From 2-02-FULL-55-14 sp964581115 (lineage in GTDB: Bacteria > Bacteroidota > Ignavibacteria > UBA10030), in contig CAZOMY010000031.1 in the NCBI GenBank assembly GCA_964581115.1, positions 1-35,022 on the forward strand: 35,022 nucleotides of DNA. The letters are read 5' to 3'. This document shows, piece by piece, positions 15,801 to 23,235 of this stretch. The position numbers were made by a program, and so were the translations under genes. Numbering within the stretch: position 1 is the stretch's first letter; each line of letters begins with the position of its first letter. A model generated the notes under the pieces. That model worked only from the letters and a program-made list of their open reading frames with translations. It was not told the origin of the DNA and searched no databases.

Positions 15801-18427
15801 GTCAGAATACGGCCCGTCATGTGAATGCCGTCGCCCGTGAAGGAGGCGAGGTACAGGCCGCGAACGGTCGCGCGATCGCCCCAGAAGGTCAGTCCGTGGC
15901 TGAACGGTCCGGCACTGCCCCCCTGCACGCGAATGACCGGAACCTCGCCGGCCACGAAGCCCGGTTGCGTCGTCCCGTCAATGGTCACGTTACCCTGAGC
16001 TACAGGCAGGGGGCTGCCCGGGGCGATGAACTGCGCGCCGCCTCCCGGTATGTCAAAGCCGATGTCGTCTTCTCCGAGCACGTGGTTCGACGCCTGCAGG
16101 GCCGACCGGAGCGTGACCTCCGGCATGCCGTTCACCGGCGGTCCCGACGTGCTGGCCAGGCCGTCGTTCGGGTCGGCGTCCGGACGATCGGCCGTGGAGT
16201 TCACGATGAAGGGGGCCTTCGAGACCTCGGATGTCCCGTACTCCGGGTCGGTGGCCGTGCCGACCACTCGCCCGAACGATCCGGTGATCAGTTCGTCGAA
16301 CATCGCCACGCCGGCGGAATCGGTGGTGACGTCCACGCTCTTTTGAAAGATCTGCGCTTCGCCGAACCCGGTGCTGTCGGCCTCGTCGTTCGTGTAGAAT
16401 TCCAGCCGGAAGGTTGTGTTCGGCCGCGACTCCAGCCGTCCGCGGACCCGCGTCGAACCTCCGGACACGTGGATCCACGTGATGCGGGGGAAATTTTGCA
16501 GCCGGTGGGGGCCGAGGTCGAGATCGGCCGAATCGTTCGGCGTCGGACCGTTATTGCCCAGGTCGATGGCCGAGCCGCGGTTGTGATGAATGGAATTGCG
16601 GTAGAACTGCGTTCCCCAGCCGGCCTTGACCGCAATGCCGGCCTGGTTGCTGTGCGCGATGGTATTTCCCTCATTTTCTCCGGTCCCGCCCCACAGGTTG
16701 TTCGCGGCGCTGTCGATCATGACGCCCGTGCTGTCGTTGGGGAGGGGAGAGACGCCGTCGGCCTGCACTCCGATGCGGTTACGCTGGAAGACGTTGCGCC
16801 GGGGTGCGTCGGGGAAGCGACGCGTCCAGACGCCGTGGTTCTGGTTGCCGGAGATCAGGTTGTCGCGTACGAAATTGCTGTCGATGTGGCCGTTCATGAA
16901 CAGGCCGGTGAAGTTCGGGATGCGGACCGTGCCCGTGACGTCCGTGCCGATGCGGTTATGCTGGATGACATTCCCCTGGACCAGGTTGGGCTGTGACGGT
17001 CCGCCGAAGACAAGGGTCGTGCCGCCGTACATCTCGATGCCGCCGCCGCCGTTGCCCGAGAGGAGATTGCCGTCGCCGGGGTTCGGGCCGCCGATGATAT
17101 TCGTGTCGCAGCCGATGTAAACGCCCGCTCCGGTGTTCCCCCAATCCAGCGTGCCGGTGGGGTCCGTGCCGACCCGGTTCCGCGTCACCCGCACGCCGCC
17201 GTAGCTGTTGATGTTGATCCCGGTGCCAAGATTGCCGCTCACGATGTTGCTGTCGACCTTCAGAAAGAACCCGCCGGTGTTGATGCCGCCGTATCGATTG
17301 CCCAGCAGGCTGTCGAGCGTCTTGTTCGGACCGATGAGGTTGCCCTGGATCAGACCACGATCGCTCTGCCACGACACATGGATGCCCCAGCCGTTCGCGC
17401 AGATGACGTTGTTGGCAATGGTGTCGTCGTTGGCAAAAGTCTCTACGCCGTATGAATTGTTACCGAGCCGCCCGCGGCCCGTGGAGTCGGTGCCGATCAG
17501 GTTCTGGCGCGCCACCGTTCCCACCGAGAACTCCCCGATGCTCAGGCCAGCGTTGCCGTTGCCCGACAGGACGTTCTGGAGGACGCGGTTGCGTTCACCG
17601 AGGATGTAGAGTCCGTCTGAGTTGTTCGGGGCGGCGGTGAAGCCGTCCTTCGTGCCGGAGAGATTGTTCTTGATGACGAACTCGCTTGCGAAGATGAGCG
17701 CGATGCCGTCCTGCGTATTGTTGGCGGCGATGTTCGCGTCAGCTGGTCCGTCCCCGCCGATCGTTCCGCGGATGCCGTTCACATTCAGACCGACGCGGTT
17801 CTCGAAGAACTCGTTCCTCCGGACGGTGACGTCGGCTGCCAGCGTGCCGAATCCCAGGCCGATCGAGGTCCACTTGCGGAACGTCATGTTCTGAACGGTG
17901 GAGCCGGTGCTGTTGATGAGCAGGCCGGTGCCGTTGGTGACGGCCGAGCCGTCGAGGATGATCTTGCCCGAGGCGACGGAACCATCGAGAATGATCGGGA
18001 CCGTAATCACCGGAAGTGTGGAGGAAGGTGCGATCGAGGTGAGGCCGCTTGCGAACGAGATCGACGCAGCGACCCCGATCTTGTTGGCATTCTGAATGAC
18101 GGACCGAAGTGTTAGTGGGTCGACGATGTTGTCCGTCAGGTCGCTGTCGGCGGCGTCGCCCGGGTCGAGCACGACGTATGCGGCCAGACGCTTGGCCGGC
18201 GCGGGAGGAATGGAGGAGGCCGACCGGAACTGGTGTGCTACGTCCGGCGGGAGATCGTCGGGAGTGCGGATCGATCCGTGCGGGTCTCGGACGATCATCA
18301 CTGCCCCGTCGTGCCGCTCGAGGCGGAAGCGATCGGACGGAGAAGCTTCCTGGGCTTGAAGCTGAGCGAAGGCGAAGGCGGTAAGCGAATAGAGCGAAGC
18401 GCGCAACATCCGGTCCGTGATTCCCAT
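12818..18427 (-). CDS. giant secreted parallel beta-helix protein with T9SS sorting domain
   Basis: 1,869 residues from the ATG at 18427, chosen because a GGAGG lies five bases upstream and a signal peptide follows (RMLRASLYSLTAFAFAQLQAQ). Two CSLREA-like openings (about 55-90, ADSDLTDNIVDPLTLRSVIQ; about 740-775, VNSTADRPDADPNDG then VTLRSALQASN) each introduce a long right-handed beta-helix with NosD/PbH1-type turns (many SGN, NNT and ISGN repeats). DNNWWGSPAGP (near 1,440) closes the second helix. Ig-like regions and an ASH/DUF1573-like domain (LNLGSAAPGDTVQISMVATN) follow. The C-terminus is a type A T9SS sorting domain (FELAQNYPNPFNPSTTIRF to ILMK). It is therefore predicted to cross the outer membrane by type IX secretion and sit on the surface, perhaps binding or degrading polysaccharide. 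Confidence 0.95.
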   Translation of the reverse strand: MGITDRMLRASLYSLTAFAFAQLQAQEASPSDRFRLERHDGAVMIVRDPHGSIRTPDDLPPDVAHQFRSASSIPPAPAKRLAAYVVLDPGDAADSDLTDNIVDPLTLRSVIQNANKIGVAASISFASGLTSIAPSSTLPVITVPIILDGSVASGKIILDGSAVTNGTGLLINSTGSTVQNMTFRKWTSIGLGFGTLAADVTVRRNEFFENRVGLNVNGIRGTIGGDGPADANIAANNTQDGIALIFASEFVIKNNLSGTKDGFTAAPNNSDGLYILGERNRVLQNVLSGNGNAGLSIGEFSVGTVARQNLIGTDSTGRGRLGNNSYGVETFANDDTIANNVICANGWGIHVSWQSDRGLIQGNLIGPNKTLDSLLGNRYGGINTGGFFLKVDSNIVSGNLGTGININSYGGVRVTRNRVGTDPTGTLDWGNTGAGVYIGCDTNIIGGPNPGDGNLLSGNGGGGIEMYGGTTLVFGGPSQPNLVQGNVIQHNRIGTDVTGTVRIPNFTGLFMNGHIDSNFVRDNLISGNQNHGVWTRRFPDAPRRNVFQRNRIGVQADGVSPLPNDSTGVMIDSAANNLWGGTGENEGNTIAHSNQAGIAVKAGWGTQFYRNSIHHNRGSAIDLGNNGPTPNDSADLDLGPHRLQNFPRITWIHVSGGSTRVRGRLESRPNTTFRLEFYTNDEADSTGFGEAQIFQKSVDVTTDSAGVAMFDELITGSFGRVVGTATDPEYGTSEVSKAPFIVNSTADRPDADPNDGLASTSGPPVNGMPEVTLRSALQASNHVLGEDDIGFDIPGGGAQFIAPGSPLPVAQGNVTIDGTTQPGFVAGEVPVIRVQGGSAGPFSHGLTFWGDRATVRGLYLASFTGDGIHMTGRILTLAEVTSNANRRSGIRAENHVLLEGPIIVSGNGPSTDRTATVCDDRTVAGLWLGGWLQGRGDITAAQNCGNGVHHDGGGILEESGIDLLGSLEALNNAVDGLRAGGPVRLRGEHFAFSGNGSQRTDGTGVWMSRSSDHLTIEATAGGPLPNLVVENNSSHGIYTMGGDINLRGRARVAGNGVMRHRLVRFNSEISGLYTNGRGTIRTEDLHVENNGYRGIKAGGSLYVDGNLTVRRHVSAGVWAIKNVDLRGTQHLFEENEDQALWAANGWLQVRGQLTVRNNTIGGNDAFEGSSDGDAIVGAIMAEKSIDLEDVLLEQNEPSGITSRDNILIRGNAVVRNSRDRGIFAYDRVTILGASHEISGSGGDGIVCNNGPLTVRGALTLRSNGRRAGMDDGDAGDGLFGPVVDLENVTSEGNARNGLAAHGGGIVIRGRALIRNNALHGVWTTGPARLSGGRISGNGGYGISASSVRLSGTQVSDNGEGGVAGRIIASSAGERVLFRNASGLPAFPVSVIRGSSVTGNGGPGIEAAGPRLFTVEGSNISGNTGPGVSATGGASVLADNNWWGSPAGPAGSVSGSVAAATWLSSAVGLYAGAGADSIFVRPGDSLTVSAVVANWSAPDDSFSVSASDQAGWLATVTSHVVVTRDSTPSVVALTLMVPSGTAPGDTSIAVLSASSMTSPASTADTFTVVVYTPSLRHVALLSDTSRIFPRDTVQLSAVGLDQTGREWPFVPQWTASGGSVDSSGRFVAGDSLGIFRVIVADTTSGYKDSTVVIIVPRAPTAPAGTLSLSTAQLNLGSAAPGDTVQISMVATNVAGDVLSIDSVRTLTRWFSAAREPDVARLRAGDTLAIVVAFMPDSLRAYVDTLLVHHSDSPTSPRRIPLSGNGSTTGVAQNAGVPTTFELAQNYPNPFNPSTTIRFSLPAGSHVRLTVHDILGREIARLEEGIRMAGHHRTVWSPRVASGVYFVRLEARGLGGSGVRFVDVKRMILMK

Positions 18428-18698
18428 ACCACCTCCCAATCGACATGAGTGACAGCTTGACTTGTTGAGTGTACTGAGGTCCACGGCCGATGTCAATTAC
18501 TAGAATTGAAACTATTCTACCGACCCAAAGACTGACAATTACAACCAAATTTCGTGAATTTGGCGCTCTTCCCATCGGACCCGACGTCGGGATTTGCGAA
18601 AAGTGGGAATGTAGCCGGAGCATTTGAGCCTTTGCCGAATAGTTTGGATTGTTCAAGTGTATCCCGGACACGTCATCAACCTCACCCAAGGTGCCGCC
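18428..18698. promoter_or_regulatory. AT-rich divergent promoter region with two inverted repeats
   Basis: It separates the start codons of the giant surface protein (minus) and the S9 peptidase (plus) and is much richer in A+T than its surroundings. TAGAAT (18501-18506) pairs with ATTCTA (18514-18519). CCAAATT (18545-18551) pairs with AATTTGG (18557-18563). These could be operator sites or short hairpins. I found no exact Bacteroidota -33/-7 promoter pair. Confidence 0.5.
18432..18436 (-). promoter_or_regulatory. ribosome binding site deciding the start of the giant protein
   Basis: GGAGG on the minus strand, just before ATG 18427. It supports this start over the upstream in-frame ATG at 18496. 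Confidence 0.65.
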
Positions 18699-20741
18699 AT
18701 GAAGCGCACGTTCCTCCTGTTCCTGACGCTGGTCATCTCCGTCGCTGCCTTCGCGCAGCCCCTCTCTCCTACGGACCTTTTCGGTCTGAAGTACGCCACC
18801 TCGGCCGTGCTCAGTCCTGACAGCAGATGGGTCGCCTACACCGTTTCCACGCAACGCGGTCCGAACGATCCCCCCGGTCCCTCGTGGTCCGAGATCTACG
18901 TGGTCTCCGTTTCGGGCGGCGAACCTCGAGGCATCGTCACCGGCAAGGTTTCGGCGAGCGCCGTCCGATGGCGGCCCGATGGAAAAGCGTTGTCATATCT
19001 GATGGCCCCCGAGAAGAAGCCCGGCCGACAGGTCTGGGTCAAGCTCCTCGACGGCGGCGAGGCGACAATGATCACCAACGCTGTGACGGGCGTCAGCGCG
19101 TACGAATGGCATCCGACCGGCAAGCAGATCGGATACCTGAGCATGGAATCGGCCACGAAGCGGGAGGAATCGCTGCGCGAGAAGGGCTATGGATTCATCT
19201 TCTATGAAGAGGACCTGAAGAACACGAACCTCTACCTGCTGGACGTTCCGGCCGGTGGTGCGCCGGGTGAGCCGAAGCAGCTAACGTCGGGATTTCACCT
19301 CTGGTCGTTCGACTTCTCTCCGACCGGAACGTTCGTGATCTTCGGCGCTTCGACGAAGAATCTCGTAGACCACTCATACGCCTTCCACAATCTGTACCAT
19401 CTCGACCTTGCGTCGTCGACGGTGACTGAGCTGAACAAGAGGGAAGGCAAGCAGGGTAACTACGCTGTCAGCCCTGATGGAAGGTTCCTGGCATACGCCG
19501 CAGCGTTCGATCAAAAAGATCACGCCGTGAGTCAGGCGTACGTGCTCGAACTTCCGAACGGCGAGCCGAAGAACTTGACGCCGGAGAAGTTCAAGGGGCA
19601 TGTGAACTGGGTTGGATGGAAGGATAACAACACCGTCGTGTATCGCGCCGGCGAAGGCGTGCACATGACGCTCAGTAGCGTGAGCAAGGATGGCGGGAAC
19701 CGGACGGTGCTTCTGCACTCGAAAGACGCCGGCGCGATCTTCAGTCCGCCGTCGTTCAGCGCCGACTTCAAAACGCTCGTCTTCACCGGCTCGACGCCCG
19801 TCGTTCCCGAGGACGTGTATGTCTGGACGGGCAAAGGAGCGGCGAAGCGCATCGTCGAGCTGAATCCGGTCCTGAAACAGAGGCAACTGGGCGAGCAGCA
19901 GGTTGTGACATACAAGGCGCGCGACGGTCAGCCGATCGAGGGGCTACTCATTCTGCCCGTTGGCTATCAGAAGGGGACATCCTATCCGTTGCTGATGTTC
20001 GTGCATGGCGGTCCTGAGGCGCATCACAGCAACAACTGGCTGACGACATACAGCACGCCGGGACAGGTGATGGCGGGCAAGGGATACGCGTCGTTTTACG
20101 TCAATTATCGCGCGAGCACCGGCTACGGGCTGGAATTCGCCATGGCCGGCTACGGAGACCCGGCGGGGGTGGAGTTCGACGACCTGGCCGACGCCATCGA
20201 CCATCTTGTGAGCGTCGGGATTGCGGACAAGGAGCGCGTGGGCATGGCTGGCGGCTCCTATGGCGGATACGCATCGGCCTGGTTCGCCACCTATTACACG
20301 AGGTACATCAAAGCGGCCTGCGTGTTCGTCGGCATCAGCAACGTTGTGAGCAAGCGGGGAACGACGGACATCCCGTATGAAGAGCTGTTCGTCCATTCCG
20401 GCAAGCCGCTCGAGGAAATGTGGGACCTGATGCTGAAGCGGAGTCCGATCTACTACGCGAAGCAGAGCCGGACCGCCACGCTCATTCTCGGCGGCGCGGC
20501 CGACCCGCGCGTGCATCCGGAGCAGAGCCTGCAGCTGTACCGGACGATGAAGATGAACGACCACCCGGCGGTACGGCTGGTGCAGTATCCCGGCGAAGGC
20601 CACGGAAACGCGCGTCAGCCGGGGCGCATCGACGCGTTCCACCGCATCGCGGAATGGATGGATTGGTACGTCAAGGACAAGCGTCCGCTCGACGGACCGA
20701 TGCCGCCGCTGGACATCAGCGGGAAATATGGGGTGGAGTAG
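18699..20741 (+). CDS. secreted S9-family peptidase (prolyl oligopeptidase/DPP-like)
   Basis: 680 residues. Signal peptide KRTFLLFLTLVISVAAFAQ. Residues about 25-420 form a beta-propeller with TolB/WD40-like strands (VLSPDSRWVAYTVS, YAVSPDGRFLAYAA, FSADFKTLVFTGS). The C-terminal alpha/beta-hydrolase domain has the serine peptidase triad: S520 in GGSYGGYAS, D602 in GAADPRVHPEQ, and H635 in GEGHGN. FVHGGPEAHHSNNW supplies the oxyanion loop. This is the acylaminoacyl-peptidase/DPP-type architecture, probably periplasmic or outer-membrane associated, trimming peptides. I chose the ATG at 18699 over upstream starts because the signal peptide begins there. The TAG stop lies inside a repeat block shared with the GIY-YIG gene downstream. 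Confidence 0.95.
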   Translation: MKRTFLLFLTLVISVAAFAQPLSPTDLFGLKYATSAVLSPDSRWVAYTVSTQRGPNDPPGPSWSEIYVVSVSGGEPRGIVTGKVSASAVRWRPDGKALSYLMAPEKKPGRQVWVKLLDGGEATMITNAVTGVSAYEWHPTGKQIGYLSMESATKREESLREKGYGFIFYEEDLKNTNLYLLDVPAGGAPGEPKQLTSGFHLWSFDFSPTGTFVIFGASTKNLVDHSYAFHNLYHLDLASSTVTELNKREGKQGNYAVSPDGRFLAYAAAFDQKDHAVSQAYVLELPNGEPKNLTPEKFKGHVNWVGWKDNNTVVYRAGEGVHMTLSSVSKDGGNRTVLLHSKDAGAIFSPPSFSADFKTLVFTGSTPVVPEDVYVWTGKGAAKRIVELNPVLKQRQLGEQQVVTYKARDGQPIEGLLILPVGYQKGTSYPLLMFVHGGPEAHHSNNWLTTYSTPGQVMAGKGYASFYVNYRASTGYGLEFAMAGYGDPAGVEFDDLADAIDHLVSVGIADKERVGMAGGSYGGYASAWFATYYTRYIKAACVFVGISNVVSKRGTTDIPYEELFVHSGKPLEEMWDLMLKRSPIYYAKQSRTATLILGGAADPRVHPEQSLQLYRTMKMNDHPAVRLVQYPGEGHGNARQPGRIDAFHRIAEWMDWYVKDKRPLDGPMPPLDISGKYGVE

Positions 20742-20821
20742 GGGCCCCGCGCCCCCGGCAAATGTCATTGCGAGGCGTGAGCGGTGACACCGTCACCGGC
20801 GAACGCCGAAGCAATCCGCTA
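20738..20821 (+). repeat. palindromic intergenic repeat, copy A
   Basis: GTAGGGGCCCCGC (20738-20750), a 12-bp spacer, then TGTCATTGCGAGG (20763-20775), an internal hairpin GGTGAC-ACC-GTCACC, and an end in GAAGCAATCCGCTA. ATTGC and GCAAT at the borders make the whole unit palindromic. The same layout recurs at 21210-21292. Confidence 0.75.
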
Positions 20822-20899
20822 CCGATGTTGTCCAGGGAACCCTCGCGGCTCAGAAGCCCGCGGGGCCACGGCCAACGATTGCAAGGAGGGGGAAGCATC

Positions 20900-21213
20900 A
20901 TGGGAGGGCGTCTCTACTTCGTCTACATCACGACGAACAAGTGGCGAAGTGTGCTCTACACCGGAATGACGAACGACATTGTTCGGCGAGGGCATGAACA
21001 TAGGGACAAAGTGAATGCCGGATCGTTCACGGCCAGGTACAACTGTCACATTCTAGTGTATTATGAGGTCTTCGACGATCCATCGGACGCCATCGCAAGA
21101 GAGAAGCAGATCAAGGCTGGTTCAAGGGCCAAGAAGATCGCGCTGATCGAAGCGAAGACCCGGAGTGGCGCGATCTGTTGCCGGAGGTTGAACGAGAGGA
21201 ATGGCCCTGGTAG
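20900..21213 (+). pseudogene. GIY-YIG endonuclease gene with a one-base frameshift
   Basis: A good AAGGAGG precedes ATG 20900. The protein reads YFVYITTNKWRSVLYTGMTNDIVRRGHEH, the GIY-YIG pattern (Y-x-Y and Y-T-G, then R and E/H), then FTARYNCHILVYYEVF and AIAREKQIKAGSRAKKIALIE. Family members then continue with KNPEWRDLLPE. Here the zero frame turns to KTRSGAICC near 21157, while the frame one base over reads PEWRDLLPEVEREEWPW and stops at TAG 21211-21213. A single missing base (AAGACCC for AAGAACCC) explains it. It may be a true mutation or a sequencing error. If not corrected, the frame runs on to 21310. Single-domain GIY-YIG proteins of this type (about 100 residues) are often linked to intergenic repeats, as here. 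Confidence 0.85.
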
Positions 21214-21292
21214 GGGCCCCGCCGCTTTGGGTCGTGTCATGGCGAGGACGCCGGCGCGGCGAAGCCGCGAAGGCGGACGAAGCCATCCGCTA
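21210..21292 (+). repeat. palindromic intergenic repeat, copy B
   Basis: GTAGGGGCCCCGC (21210-21222), a 12-bp spacer of unrelated sequence, then TGTCATGGCGAGG (21235-21247), an internal hairpin GCGGC-GAA-GCCGC, and GAAGCCATCCGCTA. Its spacing and order match copy A exactly, and its TAG supplies the stop of the GIY-YIG gene. Confidence 0.75.
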
Positions 21293-21383
21293 ACAGGGTC
21301 CTTCGTTTGAACCCCACCCGCACCCTCGGGCGGCGGGGCGGCCCTGGCCAATGGAACTCAAGGGTTCTGATGGAGAACGCGTT

Positions 21384-21426
21384 TAGCGGATTGCTTCGTC
21401 GGCAAGAAGCGCCTCCTCGCAATGAC
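21384..21426 (-). repeat. palindromic intergenic repeat, copy C (inverted)
   Basis: Read on the minus strand: GTCATTGCGAGGAGGCG, then CGACGAAGCAATCCGCTA. It is the same core as copies A and B in opposite orientation, without the GGGGCCCC module. Confidence 0.7.
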
Positions 21427-21486
21427 GGTGGCTAGTGGGGGGCCGCTGCAATAGTGTCAACTCTGATCAACAATGCTTGGTCACCC

Positions 21487-21867
21487 ATGGACTTCCTCTC
21501 GCCCCTCACCGACCTCTACGAGAACGCCGGGTCGTACGGCGACCCGATCCTCATCGCCACGCTGGCGCTGATGCTCGTCGGATCGGTGATGCTGTTCTTT
21601 GTCAGGCTGATCAAGCGTTTCGTTCTCTATTCGGTCATCGCATTTCTCCTGCCCAACTCGATCGGCGTCGTCGCCTATCTCGACCAGGCAGACGATGTGC
21701 GTGAAGCGATCGTCGAGCATGGCGAAACAATGGCCGAAGAAGCGCGGGAAGCCATCGAAGACCGGGCCATGTCGTCGCTGTCATTCGGATTGCTCGGCTC
21801 GGCCGTGGCCGTCTCTCTCGGCCTTGCGGGGATCGTTCGGCTAACGCTCCGCAAACGCCCCGAGTAG
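21487..21867 (+). CDS. small membrane protein of unknown function
   Basis: 126 residues from the ATG (a GTG at 21454 would add 11). Hydrophobic segments lie at about 18-38 (PILIATLALMLVGSVMLFFVRL), 40-60 (FVLYSVIAFLLPNSIGVVAYL) and 95-115 (LSFGLLGSAVAVSLGLAGIV). An acidic helical loop (DQADDVREAIVEHGETMAEE) lies between the second and third. Family not recognised. It stands alone between intergenic repeats and the broken VF530 gene, with no Shine-Dalgarno site. Confidence 0.65.
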   Translation: MDFLSPLTDLYENAGSYGDPILIATLALMLVGSVMLFFVRLIKRFVLYSVIAFLLPNSIGVVAYLDQADDVREAIVEHGETMAEEAREAIEDRAMSSLSFGLLGSAVAVSLGLAGIVRLTLRKRPE

Positions 21868-21921
21868 CCACTCGACCCTTCGTCCATTATCCTCTATCCT
21901 AACTCCTCTCATCGATCTCTC

Positions 21922-22140
21922 ATGTCCCCCGACCCTCTCCACGGCGTCACACTTGAAATGATCCTGCATCATCTGGTCGAACATGTCGGCTGGAAGGAGA
22001 TGGGGTCTCAGATCGACATCCGCTGTTTCTATGAGCATCCCAGCGTCATCTCGAGCCTGAAGTTCCTGTGGAAGAGTCCCTAGGCGCGGCGGAAGGTGGA
22101 GGATCTGTACCTGGAGACCATCAAGAAATCGCACCTGTAG
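21922..22140 (+). pseudogene. VF530-family (DUF2132) DNA-binding protein gene with a nonsense codon
   Basis: The frame reads DPLHGVTLEMILHHLVEHVG, then WKEMGSQIDIRCFYEHPSV and ISSLKFLWKSP, then TAG at 22081-22083, then ARRKVEDLYLETIKKSHL and a final stop at 22138-22140. VF530 proteins (about 70-75 residues) carry LHGVTLE, GW, CF, PS-SSLKFL and the strongly conserved TPWARxKVE. The stop falls exactly at the Trp of that last motif, a TGG to TAG change. Everything else, including length (73 codons), is preserved, so the mutation is recent, or an error, or the codon is read through. Confidence 0.85.
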
Positions 22141-22237
22141 TCGTCGGACTGGATCCCGCTGGATGACTCTGCCGGCGGGCCTCCATGAGAGCCGTATTTA
22201 TCATATCTTACTTCAACTTTCCAACTTCGTTCACGCT

Positions 22238-22444
22238 ATGGCAAAGCCCGAATCCGAATCGCCTCTCACCGTCCGCTGTCCCAACTGCAAGCAGACGAAG
22301 GAACCCGACTTCAACGAAACGACGAAGCGCTACGTCTGTCCCCTCTGTGGAACCGCCGTCGATGCGCAAGTGCTCATCGAGAAGAAGAAGCGCGGCCACA
22401 AATTCCGCCCCGGCACGTGGGGACATGAGGAGGATAAGATCTGA
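22238..22444 (+). CDS. small zinc-ribbon protein
   Basis: 68 residues from ATG 22238. One zinc ribbon of four Cys is visible: CPNC at about 14-17 and CPLC at about 34-37, followed by a basic segment (EKKKRGHKFRPGTW). Such proteins bind one zinc and often nucleic acid or a protein partner; the role here is unknown. The frame upstream of the ATG (from 22163) is not Cys-patterned and is probably not translated. A purine-rich tract follows the stop. Confidence 0.7.
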   Translation: MAKPESESPLTVRCPNCKQTKEPDFNETTKRYVCPLCGTAVDAQVLIEKKKRGHKFRPGTWGHEEDKI

Positions 22445-22445
22445 G

Positions 22446-22500
22446 AGCAGGAGGAAGGAGAGAGGAGGTAGGAGGGAGGTGGGAGGTGGGTGGAGGTCGC
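22446..22500. repeat. purine-rich GAGGTGGGAGG tract
   Basis: An almost pure A/G tract with repeated GGAGG, GAGGTAGGAGG and GAGGTGGG words starting directly after the zinc-ribbon gene's stop. Similar tracts follow the stops at 23625 and 28036. Confidence 0.55.
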
Positions 22501-22574
22501 TGAACGAGACAGCGGCTGCCGGACCTCCATTCATGCGCGCTTCTGAGCCGATTCTGACTTCTTCCGGAAATCTA

Positions 22575-22690
22575 TTGTTCCCCTCCTCCCGAAAGAGGGG
22601 CAGGCCTGCCCGCCAGCCGAAGGCCCACGACCCGTCGCGTAGCGACAACTCACCGGTCCGGGCGCGAAGGCGGGGGTGGTCGTAGAACCT
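22575..22690. repeat. palindromic intergenic element
   Basis: Contains the hairpin GTCGC-GTA-GCGAC (22634-22646), an outer pair CGACC (22628-22632) / GGTCG (22678-22682), and a GGGCAGGCCTGCCC palindrome at its left. The rest of 22445-22722 has no gene that I can support. Confidence 0.45.
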
Positions 22691-22722
22691 GAGAGCCTGA
22701 GGTTGATGACACGGATGATGAC

Positions 22723-23133
22723 ATGCGATCACTTCCAGCTCTCCTACTCAGGCTCCCTGCCAACGCAGAGATCGTCCGATATCTGCAGGAGCATTCCCCG
22801 TCTGCGCATTCGGATGTCACTTCGGAGATGATCATCGCCGCGGAGGGACTGCGTGACGTTCACTCCTTCGCTCCCGATCCATCGTCGTACTCCTACGAAC
22901 TGCTTTACACGACGGACGGCGTGATCTTTGCCGCCGCCATCGGCCAATCGACGCTCCTGGTCCGGATCCTTGCCGTCCAGCGCGATCCCGAACTCAGTCG
23001 CCGCGGCGCCGCATTCCCACCGCTCGGTCCGGAATGGGTTGCCCTCCCTGCATTCCAGTCCGAGATTCCTCTGGCTGAATGGCGGGCATTCCTTTCCCGA
23101 ACGCTCAAACAGGCCCTCCGATCGGCGGTTTGA
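22723..23133 (+). CDS. hypothetical protein
   Basis: 136 residues; not recognised. No membrane segment, signal peptide or metal motif is visible. It looks like a small alpha/beta cytoplasmic protein (EIVRYLQEHSP, SSYSYELLYTTDGVIFAAAI, LAEWRAFLSRTLKQAL). Codon use is like that of the neighbours and the frame is not explained by a gene on the other strand, so I think it is real. It is followed 102 bp later by the DUF5362-like gene on the same strand. Confidence 0.55.
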   Translation: MRSLPALLLRLPANAEIVRYLQEHSPSAHSDVTSEMIIAAEGLRDVHSFAPDPSSYSYELLYTTDGVIFAAAIGQSTLLVRILAVQRDPELSRRGAAFPPLGPEWVALPAFQSEIPLAEWRAFLSRTLKQALRSAV

Positions 23134-23235
23134 TGTATCATCGGACGTCGTTTGTGAAGGAACCGGCGGTTTGCTACGTTTCGTGAAGTCGTACACTCTC
23201 GTGCGGCTGTTCATCTACCCCACGTCGGAGGCACC

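Noticed and set aside
14471..16996. Long plus-strand ORFs (14471-15784, 15821-16996) opposite the giant beta-helix gene
   Set aside because: High-G+C antisense frames; the minus-strand protein has signal peptide, beta-helix repeats and T9SS tail. The antisense products have no domain pattern.
12818..18427. Repeated SGN/NNT-type DNA words looking like short tandem repeats or a CRISPR-like array
   Set aside because: They are codons of beta-helix turns, unevenly spaced and not identical; there are no constant repeats with unique spacers.
18640..18660. TAGTTTG-like box upstream of the S9 gene as a Bacteroidota -7 promoter element
   Set aside because: It does not fit TAnnTTTG exactly, and no TTG box lies at the right distance.
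22081..22083. TAG recoded as Trp across this genome
   Set aside because: Other genes in the window end normally at TAG (for example the S9 peptidase and the 3271 gene), so general recoding is unlikely.
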